From CAMAUF01 sp046152925 (GTDB taxonomy: Bacteria; Chloroflexota; Dehalococcoidia; Tepidiformales; Tepidiformaceae), in contig JBJXFX010000096.1 of the NCBI GenBank assembly GCA_046152925.1, positions 1 to 60,086 of the forward strand: 60,086 bases of DNA, written 5' to 3'. Positions within the stretch are counted from its first letter, which is position 1, and every line of letters starts with the position of its first letter. Positions 9,109-17,618 of the stretch are shown here, one piece after another. The position numbers and the translations under genes are program-made. The notes under the pieces were generated by a model that worked only from the letters and a program-made list of their open reading frames with translations, did no database searches and was not told the DNA's origin.

Positions 9109-10626
9109 ATGCTCGCCAAGGTCCACAGTTGCGCCGTCGTTGGGCTCGATGGCGAGCTCGTCGATGTTGAAGTCGATGTCTCGCGCGGGGAGCCCAAGAC
9201 CCTGGTCGTCGGCCTGCCCGATGCGGCCGTCCAGGAGTCCAAGGAACGCGTCCGCGCGGCCATTCGCAACAGCGGGCTGAAGTACCCGCCGAACTCCCGC
9301 GTCGTCATTTCGCTGGCCCCCGCCGATACCCGTAAAGAGGGGCCTGCCTACGACCTCCCGATCGCACTCGGCCTGCTCCTCGCCTCGGGCCAGGTCGTCG
9401 GTGATGTGTCCGACGCGGTCTTCGTCGGCGAGCTCGCGCTGACGGGCGATGTGCGGCCCGTCCGGGGCGTCCTGCCGATGGCGGCGCTTGCCGCGGCCTG
9501 CGGCAAGCGCCGCGTGTTCGTCCCCGTCGCCAACGCCGAAGAAGCCGCGCTCATCGGCGACCTCCAGGTTCATCCGGTGGAGAGCCTCTCCGCGCTCGCC
9601 GGCCACATCCTCGGCGGCGCGCCGCTGCCGCTCCACACCCGCGACGCTGCGCGGGCGGCGATTAGCGAGGAGCACCCGTTCGATTTCGCGGACGTGGTCG
9701 GCCAGGAGCACGCGAAGCGCGCCCTCGAGGTGGCGGCCGCCGGCGGGCACAACCTCGTGATGCGTGGGCCGCCGGGGAGCGGCAAGACGCTGCTCGCCCG
9801 CGCCCTGCCCTCCATCCTCCCGCCGATGACCGACGACGAGGCGATGGAGGTCACGCGGATCCTGAGCGTCGCCGGGCTGCTGGCGCCCGGCGCCGGGCTC
9901 GTGCGCACGCGGCCGTTCCGCGCGCCACACCACACGGTCTCGAACGCGGGCCTCGTCGGCGGGGGGCCAAACCCGAGGCCCGGCGAGGTGACCCTGGCCC
10001 ATCGTGGCGTGCTCTTCCTGGATGAGCTCCCGGAGTTCGACCCTCGCGTCCTCGAGGTGCTCCGCCAGCCGCTCGAAGACCGCAAGGTCACCATCAGCCG
10101 GGCGAAGCAATCGGTTACCTTCCCGGCATCCTTCGCGCTGCTCAGCGCGAGCAACCCGTGTCCATGCGGCTACTTCGGCGACCCCGAACGCGACTGCGTC
10201 TGCCCGCCGCAAGCCGTGTCGCGCTATCAGCGCCGCGTCTCGGGGCCGCTCCTCGACCGGATCGACCTGTTCGTCGAAGTGCCGCGCGTCGACTTCGAGA
10301 AGCTGATGGCCGGGCAGCGCGGGGAGCCGAGCTCGGCGGTCGCGGCGCGTGTCGCGGCCGCGCGGGCGGTCCAGCACGCGCGCTTTGGCGCCTCGAAGCT
10401 GAACGCGGAGATGACGCCAGGCGAAGTCCGTTCGGCGGTCCAAGAACAGCTCGTGCCCGCCGCGGCGGACCTCCTTCACGTTGCCGTGCGCCAGCTCAAC
10501 CTGTCGGCGCGCGCGTTTCATCGCGTCCTCAAGATCTCACGGACGATCGCGGACCTCGCCGGGGCGGGGCCGGTGTCCGCGGCGCACCTCGCCGAAGCCG
10601 TGCAATACCGCGAACGCGTCGAATAG
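9109..10626 (+). CDS. comM: ComM/YifB family AAA+ ATPase (Mg-chelatase-like)
   Basis: Cytoplasmic AAA+ ATPase of the YifB/ComM family. In Haemophilus and Vibrio ComM is a helicase that promotes branch migration during natural transformation. 505 aa from ATG 9109, the usual family length. The N-terminal lobe MLAKVHSCAVVGLDG is an S5-like ChlI fold. Walker A GPPGSGKT falls near residues 219-226, and the GVLFLDELPEF Walker B and SASNPCPCGYFGD blocks follow. The same frame runs upstream into the CRISPR array, but that extension is repeat sequence and was excluded. It is the first gene past the leader-distal end of the array; its stop abuts the convergent HAD gene. Confidence 0.9.
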   Translation: MLAKVHSCAVVGLDGELVDVEVDVSRGEPKTLVVGLPDAAVQESKERVRAAIRNSGLKYPPNSRVVISLAPADTRKEGPAYDLPIALGLLLASGQVVGDVSDAVFVGELALTGDVRPVRGVLPMAALAAACGKRRVFVPVANAEEAALIGDLQVHPVESLSALAGHILGGAPLPLHTRDAARAAISEEHPFDFADVVGQEHAKRALEVAAAGGHNLVMRGPPGSGKTLLARALPSILPPMTDDEAMEVTRILSVAGLLAPGAGLVRTRPFRAPHHTVSNAGLVGGGPNPRPGEVTLAHRGVLFLDELPEFDPRVLEVLRQPLEDRKVTISRAKQSVTFPASFALLSASNPCPCGYFGDPERDCVCPPQAVSRYQRRVSGPLLDRIDLFVEVPRVDFEKLMAGQRGEPSSAVAARVAAARAVQHARFGASKLNAEMTPGEVRSAVQEQLVPAAADLLHVAVRQLNLSARAFHRVLKISRTIADLAGAGPVSAAHLAEAVQYRERVE

Positions 10627-11424
10627 CTACCGGAGCAGCGAACGCAAGAGTCGCGCGACCGGATCCGGACCGTCTTCGGCGAGCACCTCGTCGGCGGCGT
10701 CGAGGGCGTAGCGGTCGCTGTGCGCCAACGCGATGCCGCGTCCCGCCCAGGCGAGCATCGCCGCGTCGTTGACGCTGTCGCCGACCGCGACGACCTCGTG
10801 GCGCGAAATGCCCAGGTCGTCGCAGACGAGCGAGAGCGCGTGACCCTTGTTCGCATCCGGGTGGACGGCGACGGTCACCGTGGGAAAGTCGAGCAGGTGG
10901 ACGTGCTCAGCGTGGCGATGGACCAGCTCTCGATGGATGCGTGGGGCCTCGATAGCGTCGCTGATGATGCCCACGCCGGTCGGCACGACGCCGGAACGCT
11001 CGGGGAACGGTGTGATTTCGACCGGCACGCCCGACACGAGGCCATAGTCGACCGAGGCCGGGTTCGCCGCCGAGACGAGATAGCGCGTCGGGTTGAACCA
11101 CTCGATCGGGCGACCAAGCTCACGCCCGAAGGCGACGATCCCGGCCGCGAGATGGTCCTCGATCGCGAATTGATGCGTCATCGTGCCGTCAAGGGTGTGG
11201 ACCGAGCAGCCTTGTTGGCAGATCACGGGGCTTGCGAGGCCCAGGTACTCGGCGATCTTTCGGGTGCCCGGGAACATCCGCCCGGAGGCGAGCACGACCT
11301 CAATGCCCGCCGCCATGAGCCCGGCGACAGCGTCGCAGATCGCGTCCGACGGGTAGCCATCGTGGTCGCCGCGCCCGGCGACAATGGTGCCGTCGATATC
11401 GAGCGCCACAAGCTTCACGGCCAT
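10627..11424 (-). CDS. HAD-IIB (Cof-type) phosphatase
   Basis: Haloacid dehalogenase superfamily hydrolase, probably a sugar-phosphate or nucleotide phosphatase; the substrate cannot be read from sequence. 265 aa from ATG at 11424. Motif I is LVALDIDGTI with the catalytic Asp pair, motif II LASGR, and motifs III/IV are the K in DANKGHAL and GDSVNDAAML. The cap between motifs II and III is the C2-type of the IIB/Cof subfamily. An upstream in-frame ATG would extend it into prmC without family similarity. The start overlaps the prmC 3' end by 10 bases, making it the third gene of prfA-prmC-HAD. Confidence 0.85.
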   Translation of the reverse strand: MAVKLVALDIDGTIVAGRGDHDGYPSDAICDAVAGLMAAGIEVVLASGRMFPGTRKIAEYLGLASPVICQQGCSVHTLDGTMTHQFAIEDHLAAGIVAFGRELGRPIEWFNPTRYLVSAANPASVDYGLVSGVPVEITPFPERSGVVPTGVGIISDAIEAPRIHRELVHRHAEHVHLLDFPTVTVAVHPDANKGHALSLVCDDLGISRHEVVAVGDSVNDAAMLAWAGRGIALAHSDRYALDAADEVLAEDGPDPVARLLRSLLR

Positions 11425-12242
11425 CGCGCACACACCACCCGGTCGATGCCGGCAAGGTCCTTGAGCGTCGCTGTCTGCGCGCCCGCGTCCCGGAGCAGCC
11501 GTGCGCACGCGGCGGCCATGCCGAAGCCGACCTCGAAGGCGCTCAGCCGAGGCCGCAAACGGTCCCGGCAGTCGGCGACCAGGCGGCGAATGAGCACAAA
11601 GCCGTCGCCGCCGCCGTCGAGTGCGACGCGCGGCTCCCAGAAGCTCACCTCGGGCTCGAGCGCGGCAACTTCGGCGCTCGGAATGTAGGGCAAGTTCGCA
11701 AGGAGGATGTCGACGCGCCCAAGTGAGGCGGCGAGGTCTCCCTGGGCGAACCCGACGACCGCGTCGTTCGCGGCGGCGTTCCGGCGAGCGACACGCAGCG
11801 CCGCGGCGCTCACATCGGTGGCGACGATACGGGCGCGGTCGCCCAGGTCAGCGGCGATGCTTACGGCAATACAGCCGCTGCCTGTGCCAATATCGGCGAT
11901 CACGGGCCGCCTGCCGGTCGCCGGCGCCTCCTCCAAGGCCAACTCCACGAGCAGCTCTGTCTCCGGACGCGGGATCAGCACGTCGGGCGTGACCACGAAG
12001 CGGCGGCCCCAAAACTCGCGGTCACCCTGGATGTAGGCCGCCGGCTCACGACGGCGACGCCGCTCGGCGCGCTGCCGTGCCCGCAGACATGACTCCTCGC
12101 TGAGGTCCGGGTCGGTGAAGTAGCGTGCGCGGTCGATGCCGGCCGCCCCGCGGACAAGGAGCTCGGCCTCGAAGCGCACGTCGGGCACGCCGGCTTTCGC
12201 CAGGCCATCGACAATCTCGGCCGTGAGCGCCGAGGCCCTCAC
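11415..12242 (-). CDS. prmC: PrmC/HemK, release-factor glutamine N5-methyltransferase
   Basis: SAM-dependent methyltransferase that modifies the GGQ glutamine of release factors. The GTG start at 12242 overlaps the prfA stop (GTGA), giving 275 aa. The N-terminal helical domain ends near LIPRPETELLVELAL, which is highly diagnostic of PrmC. The SAM-binding motif is IADIGTGSGCIAVSIA. The catalytic NPPY motif reads NLPY here (LLANLPYIP), a variant that still places Asn and Tyr at the key positions. Operon order prfA-prmC is widespread and ties the enzyme to its substrate. Confidence 0.9.
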   Translation of the reverse strand: MRASALTAEIVDGLAKAGVPDVRFEAELLVRGAAGIDRARYFTDPDLSEESCLRARQRAERRRRREPAAYIQGDREFWGRRFVVTPDVLIPRPETELLVELALEEAPATGRRPVIADIGTGSGCIAVSIAADLGDRARIVATDVSAAALRVARRNAAANDAVVGFAQGDLAASLGRVDILLANLPYIPSAEVAALEPEVSFWEPRVALDGGGDGFVLIRRLVADCRDRLRPRLSAFEVGFGMAAACARLLRDAGAQTATLKDLAGIDRVVCARWP

Positions 12243-13318
12243 GCGACGCTGGCTTCGAGGCGTTCGGCTTCGTCGGCTGTCGCGACCGCGTCGATCACGT
12301 CGTCGATGTTGCCATCGAGCCGCAGCGGGATGTTGTGGACGGTGAGCCCAATCCGGTGGTCGGTGATCCGGTCCTGCGGGAAGTTGTATGTCCGAATCTT
12401 CTCGCTGCGGTCGCCGCTGCCCACCTGGCTGCGCCGGGCCTGCGCCTGCTCCGATTCTGCCTTCTGTTGCTCCATGTCGAAGAGGCGCGAGCGGAGGACG
12501 GTCATCGCCTTCACGCGGTTCTTCATCTGGGAGCGCTCGTCCTGGCACACCACGACGATGCCCGTGGGGAGGTGGGTGAGGCGGACCGCCGTCGCGACCT
12601 TATTCACGTTCTGCCCGCCGGCACCGGACGAGTGGAAGATGTCAACCCGGATATCCCGTTCTTCGATCGCAACTTCCACCTCCTCGGCCTCGGCGAGCAC
12701 CGCGACGGTTGCCGTCGAGGTGTGGATGCGGCCCTGCGCCTCCGTCTCGGGGACGCGCTGGACGCGGTGCACGCCGCTCTCCCACTTCATCCGGGAGAAC
12801 GCTCCGCTCCCGCGGATTTCGAAGACAACCTCCTTGAAGCCGCCCTTTTCCGAATCAGAAGCGCTCAGGATCTCCGTCTGCCAGCGGTGGCGCTCGGCGT
12901 AGCGTGCGTACATGCGGTAGAGCTGGGAGGCGAACAAGGCGGCCTCTTCGCCGCCAGCACCGGCGCGGATCTCCATGATGACGTTGCGCCCGTCGCGCGG
13001 GTCCTTTGGGAGAAGGGCGCGGCGCAACTCGCCGCCGAGCTCGGCGAGGCGCGCCTCTGCCTCAGCAAGCTCATGCTCCGCGAGCGCGCGCATCTCCTCG
13101 TCGCTCTCGCCGAGCAGCTCGCGCGCCGAAGCGGCCGCGCCGCTCACCGCGTCCCATTCTTCGACGAGCGCAACCATCGGCCCAAGGTCGGACCGTTCCT
13201 TGGCCAGCTTGTTCACCCGCTCGAAGTCGGAGACCAGCTCCGGGAGACTCATCTCCTCGGTCAGGTCGTGGTGGCGCTGCTGCAATTTGCGCAGCTGCGT
13301 GAGGATCGCTTCGTCCAT
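12239..13318 (-). CDS. prfA: Peptide chain release factor 1
   Basis: Class I release factor decoding UAA/UAG. 359 aa from ATG 13318 (MDEAILTQLRKLQQRH), the standard length. The anticodon-like tripeptide is PET in HRVQRVPETEAQGRIHTS (PAT in E. coli RF1), which separates it from RF2 (SPF). The catalytic GGQ is in HSSGAGGQNVNKV. An upstream in-frame ATG at 13369 would add 17 residues unlike RF1 and spans the promoter, so it was rejected. First gene of the prfA-prmC-HAD operon. Confidence 0.95.
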   Translation of the reverse strand: MDEAILTQLRKLQQRHHDLTEEMSLPELVSDFERVNKLAKERSDLGPMVALVEEWDAVSGAAASARELLGESDEEMRALAEHELAEAEARLAELGGELRRALLPKDPRDGRNVIMEIRAGAGGEEAALFASQLYRMYARYAERHRWQTEILSASDSEKGGFKEVVFEIRGSGAFSRMKWESGVHRVQRVPETEAQGRIHTSTATVAVLAEAEEVEVAIEERDIRVDIFHSSGAGGQNVNKVATAVRLTHLPTGIVVVCQDERSQMKNRVKAMTVLRSRLFDMEQQKAESEQAQARRSQVGSGDRSEKIRTYNFPQDRITDHRIGLTVHNIPLRLDGNIDDVIDAVATADEAERLEASVA

Positions 13319-13334
13319 GAGGCCATCAATTCGA

Positions 13335-13368
13335 GGCGCTACAGCGCCGGGATTGCCCCAGTATAGCA
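13335..13368 (-). promoter_or_regulatory. Extended -10 promoter and hairpin upstream of prfA
   Basis: On the - strand TGCTATACT (13368-13360) is an extended -10 element with no clear -35. The predicted start is near 13353. A short inverted repeat GGCGCT-AC-AGCGCC (13335-13348) lies between that point and the prfA ATG. It could be a 5' UTR hairpin or the end of the hisS transcript, which stops at 13382 on the same strand; no T-run follows it. Confidence 0.45.
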
Positions 13369-13381
13369 ACGGCCGGCCGCT

Positions 13382-14662
13382 TTACCCGCCCCGGAGACGG
13401 GCAGCGACGGCGTCACCGGCCTGGTCGAAACGGACCTCCGCTTGGGCGCCGCCATCGCGCAGGTCCTTCACGATCGCGACGCCGCTGGCCGCCTCGTTTT
13501 CGCCAACGATCAGCGCGAACCGAGCCCCGGAGGCATCGGCACTGCGGAACTGCGACTTAAACGACCGGCCGGACTCCGCGACGACCGCCGCGACCCCGGC
13601 CCGGCGCATGTCTCCGGCGAGCGCCAACGCCGCCCGTTGCCCGGCCCGGCCCTGATGGATAACGAACACATCGGCGGTGGCAGGCTCGGCCAGCGCTACC
13701 TCGCAGCGCTGCATCTCGAGGATGATCCGTTCGATGCCGCTGCCGAAGCCGACTCCCGGCGTCGCCGGGCCGCCGAGGATCTGCATCAGCCCGTCGTAGC
13801 GCCCGCCGGCGCCAATTGTGCTCTGGGCACGCTCGTCGGCTTTCGGCACAATCTCGAACACGGTCCGGTTGTAGTAGTCGAGCCCGCGGACGATGAGCGG
13901 GTCGATCACCACCTCGATGCCCGCTTCCTGGAGCGTGGCGACGACGGTGTCGTGGTGTTCGGCCGCGGCCGGGCTGAGCGATTCGACGAGCTTCGGCGCG
14001 CTCGCCTTGAGGGCCTGGTCGCGGGGGTCCTTGCTGTCGAGCAGGCGCAGCGGGTTCCGCTCGAACCTGCGTTGGGCGTCCTCCGAGAGGTTCGCCAGGT
14101 GGGGCCGGTAAAAGTCCTTGAGCCGTTCGGTATACGCGCGCCGCGGCTCCGCGTCGTCGATCGAGTTGAGGCGCACCTGGACGTCGCGGATGCCGAGCCG
14201 CCGGTAGAGGTCCCAGAGGAGCGTGATCAGTTCCGCGTCGATCAACGGGTCGCTCGAACCAAGCACCTCGCAGTCGAACTGCGTGTGCTGGCGGTAGCGG
14301 CCCTTTTGGGGCCGGTCGTAGCGGAACATCGCGTGCGTGGTGTAGAGGCGCACCGGCTGAGGCCAGCTCGCCATTCCGTGCTCCAGATAGGCGCGGCAAA
14401 TCGCCGGCGTCGCCTCGGGCGTGAGCGCGAGGAGGTCCCCGCCGCGGTCTTCGAAGCGGTACATCTCCTTTTCGACGATGTCGCTCGTGTCGCCAGAACC
14501 TTTATCGAACAACGCCGCGTACTCGAAGGCGGGCGTGTCGATCCGGCGATAGCCATACAACCGCGCCACTTCCCGGAGTGCGTCGTGAATCGCCGACCAA
14601 TACGGCTGCTGTTCGGGCAGGATGTCTTGGACTCCCCGCGGAGCCTGGACGCGTGTGGACAT
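13382..14662 (-). CDS. hisS: Histidyl-tRNA synthetase
   Basis: Class II aminoacyl-tRNA synthetase charging tRNA-His. 426 aa from ATG 14662 (MSTRVQAPRGVQDILP). Motif 2 is in THAMFRYDRPQKGRYRQHTQ, the histidine-specific loop is LIVRGLDYYNRTVFE, and motif 3 is GVGFGSGIERI. The C-terminal anticodon-binding domain follows from about residue 330. It is divergent from relA/spoT with 68 bp between starts, a pairing that also places His-tRNA charging beside the (p)ppGpp enzyme. Confidence 0.95.
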   Translation of the reverse strand: MSTRVQAPRGVQDILPEQQPYWSAIHDALREVARLYGYRRIDTPAFEYAALFDKGSGDTSDIVEKEMYRFEDRGGDLLALTPEATPAICRAYLEHGMASWPQPVRLYTTHAMFRYDRPQKGRYRQHTQFDCEVLGSSDPLIDAELITLLWDLYRRLGIRDVQVRLNSIDDAEPRRAYTERLKDFYRPHLANLSEDAQRRFERNPLRLLDSKDPRDQALKASAPKLVESLSPAAAEHHDTVVATLQEAGIEVVIDPLIVRGLDYYNRTVFEIVPKADERAQSTIGAGGRYDGLMQILGGPATPGVGFGSGIERIILEMQRCEVALAEPATADVFVIHQGRAGQRAALALAGDMRRAGVAAVVAESGRSFKSQFRSADASGARFALIVGENEAASGVAIVKDLRDGGAQAEVRFDQAGDAVAARLRGG

Positions 14663-14668
14663 GCAGTG

Positions 14669-14696
14669 TTAACCCTCGGGACGTGCGTGGTAGGAT
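14669..14696 (+). promoter_or_regulatory. Candidate relA/spoT promoter
   Basis: TTAACC at 14669-14674, 16-bp spacer, TAGGAT at 14691-14696, predicted start near 14703. It lies in the hisS-relA divergent region and leaves a 5' leader of about 28 nt with AGGGGAG before the GTG start. Confidence 0.45.
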
Positions 14697-14730
14697 AGCC
14701 GCGGATTCGCTCGGCGAGAAAGGGGAGCCT

Positions 14731-16989
14731 GTGGCCGTTGAATTGAACGACGGGCCTCCGAACGCCGAAGAGCTCTTCTCCCGGGTGCTCGACAGTGCAG
14801 GCCGCTACCTCCCGCCCGAACGCCTTGGAATGCTCCGCGAAGCGTACACCTTCGCCGAAGCCTGCCACCGCGGGCAGGCGCGCAAGGCGGGCGGCCCCTA
14901 CATCACCCATCCGCTCGAAGTCACCGAGATGGCCACGCGGTTCGAGCTCGACGAAGAGGCGCTCGCTGCCGCCCTTCTCCACGATGTCCAAGAGGACTGC
15001 GGGGTCACGAACGACGACCTTTCCGCCCGCTTCGGGGCGAACGTCGCGCGGATGGTCGATGGCCTGAGCAAGCTCGATAAGCTCCCGATCAATTTCGCTT
15101 CAGACGACCAAACGGCGCGCGACTCGGTCCAGGCGCAGAACCTGCGCAAGCTCTTCCTCGCCATGGCCGAGGACATCGATGTCGTCTTGATTAAGCTCTG
15201 CGACCGCGTCCACAACATGGAGACGCTCTGGGCCTTTCGGCCCGAGAAGCAGCGGCGGATCGCTCGCGAAACGCTCGAGATCTTCGCACCCTTGGCCAGC
15301 CGGCTCGGCGTTTGGCAGCTCAAGTGGCAGCTGGAAGATCTCGCCTTCCGTTACCTCGAACCCACGAAGTACGCGGAAATCACCGAATCGCTCACATCCA
15401 AGCGTCAGCAGCGCGAGGAGTACATCGAAGATGCGCGCCGTACCGTCGCCGAGAATCTCGCGGAGCATCACATCGCCGCCGACGTCAAAGGGCGCGCGAA
15501 GCACATCTATAGCATCTACCAGAAGATCAACAAGTATGCCGCCCAAGCCAAGGGCTTCGACCAGATCTACGACCTGTTGGCCCTGCGTGTCTTCGTCGAA
15601 AGCATCTCGGAGTGCTACCAAGCGCTCGGTGTGATCCATGGCCTCTGGCGGCCGATCCCCGGGCAGTTCGACGACTACATCGCCAACCCCAAAGACAGCA
15701 TGTACCAGTCACTCCACACCACGGTGCTCGGGCCTGGCGGGCGGCCAATCGAGATCCAAATCCGCACCTGGGAGATGCACCGCGTCGCGGAATACGGCGT
15801 GGCCGCGCACTGGCGCTACAAGGAAGGCCGCCGCAAGGGCGCCGGCGACGAGGAGCGCATCGCCTGGCTACGAGAGCTCATGGACATCCAGCGCGAGCTC
15901 GGCGGCGCGGAAGAGTTCGTCGAAACGGTCAAGACCGACATCTTCCAAGACCAGGTCTTCGTGTTCACACCCAAGGGCGACGTGATTGACCTCCCTGCCG
16001 GGGCGACGCCCTTGGACTATGCCTACCGGATCCACACGGACCTCGGCCACCAAACGATCGGCGCGAAGGTCAACGCCCGAATCGTCCAACTCACGCACAC
16101 CCTCCAGAACGGCGATGTCGTTGAGATCATGCGGAGCCGGGCGAGCAAAGGCCCGTCGCGCGACTGGCTCAACGGGAACCTCGGTTATGTGAAGACGGCC
16201 CACTCGCGCGAGAAGATCCGCGCCTGGTTCCGGCGACAACAGCGTGCCGACAACATCGAGCGCGGCCGCGACATGTTCGAAAAGGAAATGAAGCGGCTCG
16301 CCATCGAAATCGGCGACCGCGAGGCCGAAGTCCTTGAGCTCTTCGGCATGACTTCCTGGGACGACTTCTTCGCCGCGCTCGGCTATGGCGGCATCAGCAT
16401 CATCACGATCGCCCGCAAGCTCGGCGCGCTCTTCCAGGAAGAAGAGCCGCTCGTCGCGGAACCAGTAGCGCCCGCCCAGAAAGGCCCGGCGACGCCGACC
16501 TTTGGCAGCAAGACGATGCAGGTCCTCGGCGTCAACAACCTGCTGACTACCATGGCCCGCTGCTGTAGCCCCGTCCCCGGCGACCAGATCTCTGGCTACG
16601 TGACGCGCGCTCGCGGGATCACGGTCCACCGGGCCGACTGCATCAATATCCTGAACTCCGACGAACCGGAGCGGATCCTCGAGGTTGAGTGGGGCGAGGC
16701 CGCGAAACTCTACCCAGTCGACATCCGCATCACGGCCTGGGACCGCGTGGGTCTCCTCCGCGACGTCACGAGCGTGGTCACCGAGGACAAGGTCAACATG
16801 GTCGGCGTTCACACGCTTGAGGGCGACGATGGGTCCGTGGTCGTGCTCATGACGCTGGAGACGACCGGCGTCGAGCAGCTTTCGCGCTTGCTATCACGGA
16901 TCGAGATCCTTCGTGGCGTCCGGGAAGTCGAGCGCGTCGTCGATGGCAAGCGGGCGCATGCCAAGCGGCCGCTTACGCCAGCCCGTTAG
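14731..16989 (+). CDS. relA: RelA/SpoT bifunctional (p)ppGpp synthetase/hydrolase
   Basis: Stringent-response enzyme. GTG 14731 after an AGGGGAG ribosome site gives 752 aa; longer in-frame extensions enter hisS on the opposite strand. The hydrolase HD domain is intact (YITHPLEV, then ALLHDVQEDCG with the HD and ED pairs). The synthetase domain lies around residues 250-350 (DQIYDLLALRVF, then KDSMYQSLHTTV). The TGS domain starts near 405 (DQVFVFTPKGDVIDLP) and an ACT domain ends the protein (VDIRITAWDRVGLLRDV). With both catalytic halves intact it should be bifunctional, a Rel-type enzyme rather than E. coli RelA. Confidence 0.94.
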   Translation: MAVELNDGPPNAEELFSRVLDSAGRYLPPERLGMLREAYTFAEACHRGQARKAGGPYITHPLEVTEMATRFELDEEALAAALLHDVQEDCGVTNDDLSARFGANVARMVDGLSKLDKLPINFASDDQTARDSVQAQNLRKLFLAMAEDIDVVLIKLCDRVHNMETLWAFRPEKQRRIARETLEIFAPLASRLGVWQLKWQLEDLAFRYLEPTKYAEITESLTSKRQQREEYIEDARRTVAENLAEHHIAADVKGRAKHIYSIYQKINKYAAQAKGFDQIYDLLALRVFVESISECYQALGVIHGLWRPIPGQFDDYIANPKDSMYQSLHTTVLGPGGRPIEIQIRTWEMHRVAEYGVAAHWRYKEGRRKGAGDEERIAWLRELMDIQRELGGAEEFVETVKTDIFQDQVFVFTPKGDVIDLPAGATPLDYAYRIHTDLGHQTIGAKVNARIVQLTHTLQNGDVVEIMRSRASKGPSRDWLNGNLGYVKTAHSREKIRAWFRRQQRADNIERGRDMFEKEMKRLAIEIGDREAEVLELFGMTSWDDFFAALGYGGISIITIARKLGALFQEEEPLVAEPVAPAQKGPATPTFGSKTMQVLGVNNLLTTMARCCSPVPGDQISGYVTRARGITVHRADCINILNSDEPERILEVEWGEAAKLYPVDIRITAWDRVGLLRDVTSVVTEDKVNMVGVHTLEGDDGSVVVLMTLETTGVEQLSRLLSRIEILRGVREVERVVDGKRAHAKRPLTPAR

Positions 16990-17210
16990 GCGGCCGGCAG
17001 GCGAAGCGCCGACCGGCGCTGGTGGGCCGCACGCTGCCGGGCGACCGCGGGCCGGGGCGTCGCGCACCCCCGGCGGTCTTTCACCGCCGCGCGCGCCCCG
17101 ACCGCGGGGATACGGCTCGCGCGGACTTCGCGCACCATCCCGGCCGTAGTCAGCGCCGCAGCGCCGATGATGAAGACATCGAAGACGATCGTGGCCAGGG
17201 TGGTAAGCAT
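16986..17210 (-). CDS. Small single-pass membrane protein under a LexA-like operator (candidate)
   Basis: 74-codon frame from ATG 17210, ending TAA across the relA stop. No family recognised. Residues about 5-26 (LATIVFDVFIIGAAALTTAG) form one hydrophobic segment with a short N-terminus, followed by a basic, disordered-looking tail. Third codon positions are strongly GC, as in neighbouring genes. The supporting context is a promoter at the right distance (TTGACT-17-TAGCGT) whose spacer is filled by a LexA-like box. Small single-pass membrane proteins are a recurring class of SOS cell-division inhibitors (YneA, SidA, DivS), so such a role is possible, but that is inference from context only. 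The ribosome site is weak (GCGGA). Confidence 0.5.
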   Translation of the reverse strand: MLTTLATIVFDVFIIGAAALTTAGMVREVRASRIPAVGARAAVKDRRGCATPRPAVARQRAAHQRRSALRLPAA

Positions 17211-17241
17211 ATTCCGCACATCCGTTCGAAAGTGTTTGGTC

Positions 17242-17282
17242 ACGCTACCGAACACATGTGCGAAAGTCAACACATATGTTCG
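17242..17282 (-). promoter_or_regulatory. Promoter with two LexA-like boxes
   Basis: On the - strand TTGACT (17270-17265), 17-bp spacer, TAGCGT (17247-17242), predicted start near 17235. The spacer contains CGAACACATGTGCG (17249-17262, + strand), 13 of 14 matches to the Gram-positive SOS box CGAACRNRYGTTYG. A second copy on the opposite strand, CGAACATATGTGTT (17282-17269), matches 12 of 14. Their centres are 20 bp apart, about two helical turns. A repressor bound here would block the 16986-17210 gene and possibly the + strand gene at 17343. Confidence 0.55.
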
Positions 17283-17342
17283 CACGCGACCACACTTGTC
17301 GCGTTCGAGCCGCCAAGGCATAGTCACCACGGGAGGCTCACC

Positions 17343-17615
17343 ATGGTCATGAACGACCTTTTCCGGCCGTCGGAGCGCGCCCTCGCGTTTGGCGAGCAAT
17401 ATGCACAAGTGCTCGCGCGCTGGAGCGAGCTGTTCAAGGCGGCCAGCGAGCTGGTCGACGCCAACGTGCAGCTCGGCCACATGACGAACGACGCCGCCAA
17501 GGAGTTCGACCAACTCCTCCGGCAAACCGCGAACGCCCCCTGGAACTGGTTCGGGCCCGAGATGGTCCAGCGCTTCATGGAGGGCATGGCGCCAAAGGCC
17601 AAGCCCAACCCCTGA
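17343..17615 (+). CDS. Small helical protein, function unknown
   Basis: 90 aa from ATG 17343, preceded by a clear GGGAGG site (17331-17336). Not recognised. It is predicted soluble and mostly helical, with an amphipathic N-terminal half (SERALAFGEQYAQVLARWSE) and a Pro-rich end; it has no Cys and no membrane segment. A candidate promoter TTGTCG-17-CATAGT lies at 17296-17324. It sits 3 bp upstream of aroA and could be co-transcribed with it. The length and amphipathic helices loosely recall phasin-like proteins, but I see no motif that supports this. Confidence 0.65.
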   Translation: MVMNDLFRPSERALAFGEQYAQVLARWSELFKAASELVDANVQLGHMTNDAAKEFDQLLRQTANAPWNWFGPEMVQRFMEGMAPKAKPNP

Positions 17616-17618
17616 CCC

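Noticed and set aside
8812..10521. 569-codon - strand frame across the array end and comM
   Set aside because: Antisense shadow of comM, continued through CRISPR repeats; no family features.
17022..17342. N-terminal extension of the 90-aa protein through the LexA-like region
   Set aside because: The extension is Arg/Pro-rich nonsense that spans promoter and operator, whereas ATG 17343 has a clear GGGAGG site.
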